Positions 1 through 11,500 of a DNA stretch of 64,000 bases are shown piece after piece. A program made the position numbers and the translations under genes. Numbering within the stretch: the stretch's first letter is position 1; each line of letters starts with the position of its first letter. Source of the stretch: Gymnopilus junonius (taxonomy: Eukaryota; Basidiomycota; Agaricomycetes; Agaricales; Galerinaceae); assembly GCA_015501075.1 (NCBI GenBank), contig JADNYJ010000006.1, forward strand, positions 62,001 through 126,000. Direction: 5' to 3'. The notes beneath the pieces are model-generated. The model was not told the DNA's origin, made no database searches, and was given only the letters and a program-made list of their open reading frames with translations.

Positions 1-88
1 GCTCATTTTGAGCCAATTGGACAGCCGCTTGCCCCCCGTGAGAATTGCAGTACAGTCTATAATCTAATCTAATCTTTCGGTTTACTAA

Positions 89-732
89 CACTGCTGGCAA
101 CAGGTTATTTAAGTTGACCAAAAATGATTAAATAAATAAATTAAACATGTTTATGTTCTTGGTCTGCTTTTCCGTCACATAAAATCTATTTTCAACTCAA
201 CAATTGCTGGTACAGAAATTCTTTTGTCAAACACTTCATTTTTAGCATATTTATAGGCCTGTTAAATGCAATACTTGTGCTAAATTTTTTTGATCAAAAA
301 TGGTGACAGAAAGGTAGAGTTTATTGTTTTATTGTTCTCGTTGTCAATTGTAGTATTTAAGACAAGTTTTGGTCCCTTTAAAATAAGTTAAAAATATTTT
401 CAATTCAGTTTGGGTGCGAAACATTGTTCTTTTTGTTTATCCAACAACAAAAATTCTTGCTAAATTTATCATTTATGAGACAACAAAAGAAATTGTGAAT
501 GTGAAATTTAACAAAAGCTTTTGTCTATACAAAAACACGATGTAAACTTTAGATTCTGTGGGGCTAAGAACTTTATAATACAGGTAGGATCTGTATTATA
601 TTTTTTCAGAATTAAAATATATCATTTTTAATAGATTCAAGAACTCAAAAAATGGTCAAAAACATGTAAACATGTTTAATTAATTTTTTTAATCATTTTT
701 AGTTCTACTTAAATAACCTGTTGCCAGCAGTG
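89..732. mobile_element. Non-autonomous TIR transposon (MITE-like), probable PIF/Harbinger type
   Basis: The two ends are inverted copies of each other. The left end (89-153) and the reverse complement of the right end (670-732) both begin CACTGCTGGCAACAGG and stay alignable for about 60 bases with a handful of mismatches. The trinucleotide TAA stands directly outside both ends (86-88 and 733-735), a target duplication typical of PIF/Harbinger elements. The 640-bp body is very AT-rich and has no ORF of note, so the copy is non-autonomous. The superfamily call rests on duplication length and family knowledge only; a transposase source was not seen in the window. Confidence 0.82.
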
Positions 733-735
733 TAA

Positions 736-3273
736 TCCCCGCCCTTAGCCTGTCATGTGGATGTCGGACATTGCCGTCAGCAATGACTGGTTGACCACTG
801 ACAAGTGACAACAGCTGTTCGCTCAATAGCGTTGTAGAGGCGATTCATCTGTTCTTCACCTACCCTGCTCAGAGTTCCCACATATCTGGGGATACTTACA
901 TGTACTTACACCGTTTCCCAGCCATTGCACGATAAATCATCAAAGTTTCCACTGCACACTGGACCTGAGGCCCGAAAACGGCCTCATATTCGCCTCCAGA
1001 AGCTGTGTTATTAAGCCTGGCCAGGTGTCTTTTGCTTTGAGTCTTTGTCTGTTGTGCTTATTTGCACACCTTCTGCCTTGCATCATCGATAATATTCGCC
1101 TCTTCCACGTCAGCTACAAACTCGGGAGGACGGAACTCCGATTTGAGCAATTCAATGACCCTCATCGAAGATTGCATCATTTACTGAGCTTTGGGCCTTG
1201 TTGTGAGTGAAAACAGCTCTGAACTAAACTTATTAGGCCCTCTGTTCAGAAATGACTTCACAGCACATTCACAGTGATGTAGCACATCGAAAACGTCCCC
1301 GAAGTTATAGCCCCCATTTTTGCTGAGGAGTTGGCTCAATGCAGCCTGTTCCGATGCACCTTATACGCTTCATAACGACGTCTTGGGTTCGCCCAAAGCA
1401 ACTGTTCCTGGACGGGCTTCCCCGCTTCATTGACAGCAATTGATTGGAATTTAAAGTCACCCGAACGACGTCGGAAATTACATGCGATATGTATGCAAGT
1501 TCGGATTGACAGGAAACGCTGCGCGTATTCGGCAAGGAATGAACTACAAAGGCAAGTGCGTCCCGGGATATAGTGCTCGACAAAGCCCCGTTTATCTTCA
1601 TGCAACTCTCTTTAAAGTCTAAATCGTAACCCTCTAATAGATATATGCGTCACTGAAAGCACACATGTATGAATCATCGTTCACGACAGCAACGACGTCA
1701 GAATCAAAGACGGTCCGGCTAATCCGCATAAGTGGTCAGTTCGTACCCGATTTTGCCCGCCACTTGCATGTTTGGCCCAAACTTGGGCCTGCCAGCATAT
1801 ACGAGGCGACAGGATTCGGAGTTCTATGTCTCTGAACGTTGATATTCTTCAAGTGTTGCATCACAATGTCGGTATGTTATGACTGCAGAGGAAGCAGAAC
1901 GGTTCGGATTTCGCCTCCCAGATTGGCAATAACTCAAAACAGATCTTTGAAGTGGGATGCAATGAGGGTTTCTTGAGCCCCAGGTCGGATCGATCGATTG
2001 TTATTAGGTATGAATGATTTTCGTGGAAAAGAAGGTTCAAATGTCGAACTGGGGAGAACCACGCGGTAAACCCTCAACGTATACCATTCCAAGCCTTTTG
2101 ACATCTGCTCATGCATTCATTACAAGGATGGCTGATCAATATGCGGCTTTCCACCAATGCGATTCCAAATTATTTTTGAGCGATGCAGAAGATCTTCAAG
2201 CCCTTCCGACAGCTGGCCATTGGTCACCACATGTATCATCGTGATTTCTTTAAGCCGCTCTTGGGAAGATGAACCGATAACAAAGGTTTTTGCTTCTTCT
2301 CTGTCTATCGATTGAATTTCTTTAGACTGATTCTCCCAAGATTAAAGGATCGGATTAAGAGGGAAAACCAGTCTTGACAAAAGAAAACAAATATGCACAA
2401 ATAAGGAAAGAAATTCCGACCCTGCACCAACGCCATTTGGGATCCGCCGTTGCCTGGAGAAACGAAAATTTCACTCAGCCTTCGGACCCTTTCATCCATC
2501 CCTTGCTCAGCTTCCCTTCCCATATCCGCAAGGTTTAGCCTCAGGTCCCCGAGTCTCCGCCCGTATTAAAACCGACGGACTATATTATGGCGGTTATCAT
2601 GGTGCTGGTGTCGCCATCGAGACTGCATTTCAGTAGCTACCGCCGCTCCAATTTAAACGCCAACATTGCGTCGATCCAGCCTCGACCTGAATATTTTAGG
2701 CTCCCATCCCATCCCGCCCCGACTCCCTCCCCAACTTAAACTTGACTTTATTTCCACGGAGCCTGTCTGCCCATTCAGTCAGACCCTAAACCACTTCACG
2801 CGAATCTCGTCTTTAAAAAGCACTTTCTGCTGCAAATCCAGAAGTAGAGTCAGGAAGGCACGCACGGGTCCTGTCAATTCAGCCTCGTGCCGTTCAAGAA
2901 GCCGCGCCCACTGCAAGGCATAAACATACACAGAAGAACCTGGGAGACATATTCCTTCTGAGTAAGTGCTGGCCTTGCTTCCATCCGAGTTGTGCATCTG
3001 TCCAACGAGGAAGAAATATGTACTATAGCCTTTTTTACCCTTCCCCGTTTCTGGCTTAAGCGTTGGAACGTTGAGTTCCTGGACATAGCAACCCGCCTTT
3101 TTCTTCTCTTCTCCCTCCCTTCCTCTTCCTCTTCGATCAAATTTTCTCTCTCTGTAACGCCTGTTTGTTGATGACCCGTTCCTGCATATTTAGATTACTA
3201 AAGTTGAACGCGCACACGCGATCGCTCAAGCCCAGTCATCATCGCGCCGTCGTGGTATTCAGTTTCCAGACAC
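736..3273. other. Intergenic, no supported gene
   Basis: This stretch of 2.5 kb contains only short ORFs that overlap one another on both strands and show no family resemblance. The last 400 bases before the Sfp1-like gene become pyrimidine-rich (notably 3095-3150), as is common in fungal promoters and 5' leaders. I see nothing else. Confidence 0.6.
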
Positions 3274-5426
3274 ATGAATCACCGCGATCGCTCTGATAAC
3301 TCTTCGATGTAAGTCTGGACCTTTCACTATATCAAGCTGTGAGTTCGGCACGTTCGCCTGTCTGTATCCCCATCTCCCCTCGATCTTTCTCTGTCTTATT
3401 TCCTCATGCCGGGCTCGCTTTCTCTTCCGTTCTTTCTTCGTTTGTACTGACGATATGATATGAACACATGTAGATCCTCGTCTCACAACCTTAACACGTT
3501 CAAAAATACCCCACGTCGCGTGCGCTGCGATATAGGAGACCCACAACCGCTTCTTGAGCCTCCTGCTTCGGTGACATCTTCTTTGGCTAACATGGATGTC
3601 GCTGTGGATAGTCTGCGCGCTCCGCTTACCACGCTCTTTGTGGATAATACAGGACTGGACCACATCATTTGTCTGGAACGCGCTGTGGTAAGTGTTTAGG
3701 CCATGGTGTAGTTCACGTCGTAACGTCTCGTATCTTCTAGTGCTCTGACTACCTGTGCTGCGGTAATCAACACCCCGACCTTCATGCTCTCTTAGAACAT
3801 TTCGAAGAAGAACATGTCGTCGTGTTTGGACCTAATGGCAGACGTCTTTACCCCTCCGAAGGGTTCAGAACCGTTCATATGCCAGTTGAACCTTCTCCAG
3901 CGACAACACCAGCATCATCTCGCTCCCCATCTGCAATTCCCTTGTCACCCTCTCTTTCCTCGTCATCTTCATGTTCAACTTCCTCCTCTTCTTCCTCCTC
4001 TGCTGCATCTGCTTCAACTTTAGTGCCGCATCGCAAGCCAAGCCTGCCAGTACCAGTGCCGTCAGTGTACACGCCCTTCACGCCTGGCTTGCCTGTTGAC
4101 CCTGCAGATCCATATGGGCCAGAGGAGATCGTCGACGTTATGTCACACGACGAGGAGATGTACAGCTTCCAGCTTGAGCTACTCCATCCGTTCCCATTGT
4201 TCTCTGCCTCGACCTCGTCTGATTCTGATGGAATGTCGCCGCCCGAGTTTGACCCATCTTCCTCCTCTGGGTCGGGCTCGGATGGTGATGAAGATATGTC
4301 AGACACGAGCTCCAGCCCAATTCCCACATATGCTTGCGGGACAGACAAGATCAGGCACATTGCGGCTATTCCGAAACATGTGTCCTTCGCTGCGATGGCT
4401 TCGACTTCGGGCTTGACAAGAAAAGGCGGTCGCTCTTCGTCCTCAGTGGATGCCGCTGCTACGCCAACGACTGCTAAATCGAAAAGTAGAAATCGCGGCA
4501 TGCCTAGCGGAGCATCTAGGAAGAGGGAGAAGATGTATCGCTGCCCTGTAAGTTTATCTGGCTCTCTAACCATACCTCCGTGGTCTAATATTTTCCTTTA
4601 TTTCGTCCTCAGGAACCTCGTTGTACAAAGGTAAACCTCATAGTCTTACTGTTGTTTATCATGCATTTTCTGATTTTCTTTCGCACAGGCGTACCTCAAT
4701 CCCAATGGGCTCAAGTACCACATGGAGAAGGGAACATGCAAGCTTGAAAATGAAGTCGAAGGCAATATATCCGAGGAATCCACTCACAGTGACTCCTCTC
4801 CGATAACTTACGTGGATCGGACCCAGAGACCGTCGCCATCGCCAGCTGTTGACAAGGATGTTCAAATGCGAGACTCATCGTGTGGAAGCGAAGGCGAAGT
4901 CTCTCTTGGTCAAGGTCATCACGCGGCATGCGCTACGGCTGCTATCTTCCCGCCTAGCGACTCCAACGCTCCGACTCCGATTCCACACGCTCGCCATCCA
5001 GGCCAAGCCGAAGCTTCTGGCGCCGCCACCTCATCTCCTGTCGTCCCTGGTCATCATCATCTTCAACCCCAGCACGTAACGGTGGTGTCTGCTGGAGCCG
5101 ATGCTCCTCCATCTTCGACTGCCTCTCAAGCACAAGCTTCCACTCAACCACTTCAGGAGCAGCCTCAGCCTGCGGCCGTCTATCACTACCCCTTCCCCAC
5201 CTACCCACCACCGCGTTTTCTAGGGGGCGCTAATGATATCCTAAGGAGTTCTGCTCCTGCTGCGCAGTACACGTCCACCTCTTATTATCACAGACCGTAT
5301 TATGTGAGCGCGACAACTTCCAATGGCGCCGCCGATATTACTTCAGCTCAACGTCCGCCATCTTCGTATGCCGCACCTGCCCAGCCTCCAATACCTATCG
5401 TGGTTTCTTCATCACGATTGCAATGA
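3274..5426 (+). CDS. Sfp1-like zinc-finger transcriptional regulator
   Basis: Predicted nuclear DNA-binding regulator of the fungal Sfp1 family, which in yeast controls ribosome-biogenesis genes. Proposed exons: 3274-3308, 3474-3687, 3741-4547, 4613-4630, 4689-5426, giving 603 aa; every junction keeps frame with GT...AG ends. Residues near 84-108 form a first C2H2 finger (CSDYLCCG followed by LHALLEHFEEEH). Residues about 351-375 form a second, C2HC-type finger (CPEPRC...YLNPNGLKYHMEKGTC) that resembles the Sfp1 finger and is assembled across three exons, one only 18 nt long. The remainder is Ser/Pro-rich low complexity. The first exon is inferred from the family-like N-terminal run TFKNTPRRV and a fitting 165-bp intron; a start at 3460 or 3592 is the alternative. 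Target genes cannot be told from sequence. Confidence 0.85.
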
Positions 5427-7121
5427 CCGAATTTCCTTCTTCACTCGAAATTCCAAACTTTTCTCTACGAACCAAAATGAACAAATACACACTGAACGTT
5501 GTATAGATGCGGCTGGATTATCGCCATATACGCCCATCTGTGATTCTTCTCCTTTGTCCCCGCCTTCGCCTTTCACGCCATCATTGCTCCTTGCCTCATG
5601 CATGCATGCCTCTTGTTTGTTTCATCCCAGCATCAGTCCTCGAGCCTCAAAACAATTATCTGTCATATAGACAGAATGGCCTTTAGCCTCAGAAAAACGG
5701 ACTAGATGTCCCCTATCATCATCACCCTTCCTTGCGAATCGAACCACCTTCTTCATAGTCAAATCGAACAAACCCAGATACGCTGCGCTACCTGCCTCCT
5801 CTCACTGTCTTATATATTTTTATGTCTCCTCCGCTTCCTCGTCGCTTTGAACTCCTCGCCCTTTGTCCCCTCTCCAATCCCTATTCACATCAATTCACTT
5901 CGATGGCTGCTTATACTTTACTGTACGACTTTGTCCTGCCTCCCCTCATCGCCATCCACGAATTTTGTCTTGACCACGTATCCCTTACTTTCATTATGAT
6001 ATAACAGTTTAGATCCGTATTTACACCGTGCTTTTGCGTTGTTTTTTTTGTACCCTCACGTCTCTTCTTTTCAAGTAGGCGCGTCGTCTTTTACTTCCTC
6101 TGTCGTGACATGGCTTGCTTACATGGTCAACGCCAGATTCTACACATCCTCCAACTCTGTAGATTAGACTCGGATGAAACTGTGTGTACGATACATACCA
6201 TGCGATCCTGTACTATACGATCACGCAATGCGCATCGCACTGCTGCTGGCTACTCGACCTGATTGACGATTGCGATAAAAATCGAACGGAAGATAGGGGC
6301 TACAATGACGACGCGACCTATTTTAATTCTGACAAGTTTGACAGGACAGCAATGAATGCCGTCCATCCCGTCATCCACAGGTCATGGCGTGAAATGAAAC
6401 TACTATTACATGTACACTTCTCCTACAAGTCTTCTGAGAACATCCCTCCAAAAAGGAGTCTCCGGCTGTCGAGTTGTTGGTCCTTTTGCCGGGGTGCGTT
6501 TCTAAACCTTGCTACATCCCCGATGTCCCCATGACTTTATCGATGGCTAGAAGAATGGATGGGACCAGGTATGCACGAGGTTTTTGTGCAGTACGAGGCG
6601 GTCGTGGCAGATGGAGCGAAATTCTCATGGAATTAATTTTCAAGTCTCAACTTCTGAACATAAAAAGGTCAATATTACTTACCAATAGTAATAATATTCC
6701 CTTGAAACCAGTGTCGAATAATCTTAATTGTTAATCACCCTTGAAATTTAAGTCATTTCACGTCCGCCCATGCGCGGTACCAGCCTAAGGCAATCCTCGA
6801 AAGCAAGGCCGAGCAAAGCCTTTCATCAAGTTGATCAACGGACTAACCTGTTGGTAACGTGACTGATCCTAAAGCCGGGCCTTCGTGCCGACTCCCGAGA
6901 TGACCGCCCACCGCGTGTGCACTGTCCACCACCTCGAGCAAGCCTTCAAAGCTTCAAGTTCCATGGCTGCAGGTACTTCGGATCTGCTATTCTGGTGATC
7001 GTTTCCTGTATTAGAAATACGACTTACAATCTTTCTTGACCGCCGGGGTGTCAAAAGTTACTTATATAATCACCATGTTTTACAATTGAAGAGCCGCTAA
7101 CTTCAAGTTGCACTTGTCGTC
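5427..7121. other. Intergenic, 3' region of the Sfp1-like gene and upstream of the kinase
   Basis: No gene is supported. The first several hundred bases are CT-rich and low in complexity and probably include the 3' UTR of the zinc-finger gene. Short ORFs at 5706-5999 and 6184-6534 have no family resemblance. Confidence 0.55.
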
Positions 7122-8514
7122 ATGGCCTCGGAAACACTGAGCCCGGGGGACCTTTATTTTGATACTTTTGGATTCACCGAGGAACAAACTGGCTACTCTC
7201 CTGGGGGTTATCACCCCATTGTCATTGGCGACATCCTTGGTCCGTCTTCTGGAGGCAAAGATTCAAAGACATATAGGATCATAAACAAGCTCGGATTCGG
7301 GTCATATTCAACAGTCTGGCTTGCTGAGAAGGTTGGAGAAGAGAAAGGTTGTGTTGCCGCCAAAGTTTCTATAGCTCAAGCTCAAGGGGATGTTGAACAA
7401 CATGACCGGGAGGCGACGATGCTGGAAAGCGTTCCGAGGAAACAATTTGGAGATGACCATGTTCTGAAACTTTTGGATCATTTCATTCTCAATGGTCCTA
7501 ATGGTATACACTCGGTTCTGGTAACCGACGTCGTTGTTCCCTTGCTCCAGCTTCGTGATTCTAAGCGTTCTCCTCTCTGGCGCAAGGCAGCTGCGCGGGG
7601 TCTTGTCCAAGGAGTGGTACAGCTACACTCCGCAGGACTTGTCCATGGGGGTGCGCTAATATGTCTTAACAGACATTGCCCCACACTCATTATCTACTAG
7701 ATCTACACCTCAAAAATATAGGGGCTGCCATCCCAGAGCTTGACGACCAGGAGGTGGACAAAGTCGTGATAGATCTCAGCGAGCACAACATAACTGTTGT
7801 TCTACCCAGGGCTGCCGCTAAGCAGTCCCCCTCATTGCCCGCATATGTTATTTCAGAAATTAATCTTGAAGAATATTACGAAAGGATCACTTCTTCCGAA
7901 TTTCCTCGTACGAAGATACTCGATTTTGGTGGTGGTCAATTTCTTTTCCACATCTTACCCACTACTCCGACTTATTCCACTATAACAGTGCATCTATCAG
8001 GCACATTACCGCCCAATTTTCAGGCTAGCAAACAAGCTGTTTCTCCAGAAGTTCTCTTTGCTTGTTTTGTCGAACGAAATGATAATCCTCATGTGGAACC
8101 CCCAGCTGATATATGGGGGGTTGGAACTGCTGTAGCATTTCTCTTCTTTTTTCACCAATTTGTACTCGAGCTGATTAGAACATACTTCAGATTTACGAAA
8201 TTGTGACAGGAAGAGCGCTATTTGATCACGCCCATATGCGCCAGCTTCCTAAACGAATGACTGAGATGGCGGGCTCTATCCCCCCAGGGTGGCTTCATTG
8301 GGACACAAATACTCGTGGTCCTGAACCCGATGAAGTATGTTCTGAGGCTGCCGATAAGTGGTGGGCGTCTCGATGGGGATGGATTCGCAATTATTGTATC
8401 AACGATTCTGACACCGACGTGTTGATTTTATTGCTGAGAAGAATACTTGTTCTTGACGCCGCTCTGCGACCAACTGCAGAGGAAATCTTAGGGGATCCAT
8501 GGTTTTCCCAATAG
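7122..8514 (+). CDS. SRPK-like serine/threonine protein kinase, degenerate catalytic loop
   Basis: Protein-kinase fold protein of the SRPK-like group that is expanded in mushrooms. Exons 7122-7650, 7701-8131 and 8191-8514 give 427 aa; an extra 57-bp in-frame intron at about 7932-7988 is possible and would remove the insert after the DFG motif. Visible motifs: glycine loop LGFGSYSTVWLAEK, ATP lysine in CVAAKVS, catalytic loop LVHGDLHLKNI formed over the first splice junction, DFGG, SPEVLFA, DIWGVGTA, and a C-lobe arginine context ALRPTAEEILGDPWF. The catalytic loop reads HGD where classic kinases have HRD and SRPKs often HTD, so activity may be reduced or regulated differently. Substrates are unknown; SR proteins would be the family default. 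Confidence 0.85.
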
Positions 8515-11500
8515 TTAATTTCCACATTTTGCAGAGGTCCAACATCCGGATCAATAGATATTCCTCTAATGTCCAAGTCCTGATTTCTATGATTAAATAA
8601 TACCAGCATAAGGTGCCATTCTTATAATACTGTCTCGTGATACTTTCCTGCCTTGGGGCGTGGTACATCGTCACAACAAAACATTTATCTTTTTCTGCCA
8701 TCTATGGGCGATATCTATATATCTATAGCATATGCACTTTTTGGGTATACTAAGCCATTACAGAGGTCGTCGGAAGTATGTGTGTGTTTTCAGCGTTGAC
8801 TACAGTAAATGAATACAAAGAACATTCTCATCGACCATGGCTAAAGCGCTGATCTTAGAAGCCACTAAGGGCTACTATGTATATCTTCATCTCTTCCATT
8901 GTTCTGTCTATCGTCGATCTCAAATACCTCCTGGCTTTTTGGTTTATATTTATTATATACTTAGTAAGTCTACCTAACAAGCCATAGAATAAATATTATG
9001 AGGAATATTAAAACATTGATATTGACTTTTCCCTCTCTTTCTAGAAAAACTTCTTCATCAGTCGATGGCTTGAAAGGAGTCTAGGCGTACAGAGATAAGT
9101 CTAACCGGGTTGACTAAAGCTGCCGCCATTTGACCTAATTTTGCTCTCATTGCTTACTAGCCCAAATCGTTGATAGAAGCCAATTCAAGCTTCGCCTATA
9201 TATATGTAACCTCGGGTACCAATGCGTGAGCAGGAACTGCTCCGCTTAAACCCTTCTTTCTGCCCGGAGATCGCACCGACGCCACAATCCTGCGCAGCGC
9301 TTGATGACTGATCAACGGGTTGAATGCACATGACTCCCCGAATTGTTTAATAATTGGACAAAGCCTGGGGGCCTGGATAATAATACTTATTGAATGTACT
9401 TATCTAGACTAATTACGAACTTTAACAATGAAGAATGTAAAAGATGTTGTCGAAGGTTCTGCACAGTAGGATCCGACTACCCACTTGGGAAAATACAATC
9501 AATTCCCTTATAAGGAGATTTTGTACCATTTTCTTCGAGCAGTGAGTATAGAATGTTCTAACGAAGAAGTGATAAGCGATTAATGCATTTCCTTCGAATT
9601 TGAAGCGGGGCAAGTAGTTGCCTGCGAGGCGTGTTTCTCAAATAAGTTCTAGCGGAATGTTCGAAACATTCAAATGCTACCGGGAGACACTTTAGGATTT
9701 CAAGCAGAATACATGAAGAAGTCCTATATTTTGTCACGATCATGAGAATTTAGCGAAGCGCTCTGTCGGAATCAGGTTCCAGGCGTGAGTTTGACAGTGG
9801 CCATTTGCGATACGCCGATGGGCTACTTACCTGAGTTCAGAGGTTCTAATAATAGAAATGTTTGGCCATCTGGAGGATTGAACCCTTGGGCACACAAGTG
9901 TGGATGAATGCAGGACAAGCAATTGTGGCGCATCAGTGGGTCGTCGATCAGCGGCTGGAACGCTTTCCGTAAGAGACATTAAAGTCAAAAGTCTAACTGA
10001 TCGACTACACAACATCTTTCACATCATCCAAATAAACATGGATAAGTAATCACGAACCAGCTACTTGGGTTGACTGTTCCAAGAAAATGATCAAATAGCC
10101 GAACACAGGCCTAAAGATCCAAAGCAAAGTGTCCCACTATATCGATACCCAGCGGCATCTCGCGTTCAGGAAGAAAAAAAAGTATAGGGAAAAGAAGTAC
10201 TACCACTTTCTGGAAAGGACACTGCTTTTCCTCCGCTGCGTGGGGAGGTGATCTTAAACAAAGTAAGATGACATGCGAGGATCCCTCTAAGTCCTCCAAC
10301 TTTATTCGTTGTTGGAGCTATCCCACCCGGTCAAGGCTAGTACGGAACGAAATAGCCCATTAAGTAGGAGTGCGGGGCCGGAAATTCTTCTAAATACTCG
10401 ACGTCCTTTATCAACCACTAGGAAGGGCGATATGATTCCCCAATGCCGTTCATTGGCGAGAACCAGGAAGTAAGCGACGATAAGATTACGATATGTGCTT
10501 AGGTACTGAGGTAGTCGTTTTCCACTTGGCATCGGAAACTGAGGCAGAATTAACCGAAGGGGGGATGCCGCCGCCAGAGCGCATATGTATTACTTGACAA
10601 CTATCAACTCAGCGAGCATTTTTAAATGGATAGTGTCCTTGGAATTTAAAATCACGCACAATTAAACTTGACAAGTCGCTTCCGGCTGGCTGTCGTCGGA
10701 ACCAAGTTTGCACCGGGAAAGCGAACTGTCACATGGAATTTATATTTTTATCTGCTCCAATGTCCAGGCTCACCCTTCCTTGTGGCTCGAGGATATGTCC
10801 GGCATATCGTAATTGACGAATATGGCTTAAGATATCCCCCGCCGCAATGGATCACTGGGCGGAGCTCACCGAACTTCCTGGTCGAAGTTCGAAAACTTGC
10901 ATAGTTTTCATGGGCGCTCGCTTGACCCAAACAGTACTTCTCGGGATCTTCTCTGCCAGATGTTATGAACGTGGATATGAAAGATGCGTGAGTTCGGAAG
11001 GGCTGGACCGCCAATTGCACAATTCCGATGTACAAAGGGGAGCTCGAGTATCGTAACTGAATGAAACTCTGCGATAAGTAACAAGGGATGAAAGAAAGCT
11101 TGATAACGCATACGCATTGGGCACCGCATCTCGCAATGTAATCTGACACCGAAACCAAACGGGTGCGGCTTAGGGCAAGAAGCAGGTCAGGTGGGATAAT
11201 GCTAAGTGCCTCGTTATCCAGCACGCTATTACAACCGTTACCGCACTGCAGCCTTCAATACGTTATCACATTTCATCTGTGCAATGTGAATGAATGTGCG
11301 TGAACTGTCAATCCAAATTAGAACTAATGGTTCATTAGAACGGAATTTACTAGGCGATTTTTTGGAATTTTGGTCGTTTTATTGGCTCAGTGGCGTTCAG
11401 AGTCCGTGTGGGATTGAGTTCAAACTGAGAAAGCTATTTCTGTAAGAGTAAGAGAGTAAGAATAAGTACCACAAGCATAACTGTAATACTTATTCCTCGG

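Noticed and set aside
61..78. TAATC repeats near the window start, considered as telomere-like
   Set aside because: Only three short imperfect units, not the TTAGGG-type array expected of fungal telomeres.
3875..4573. Long minus-strand ORF of 232 codons
   Set aside because: It is the antisense shadow of the Ser-rich exon of the Sfp1-like gene.
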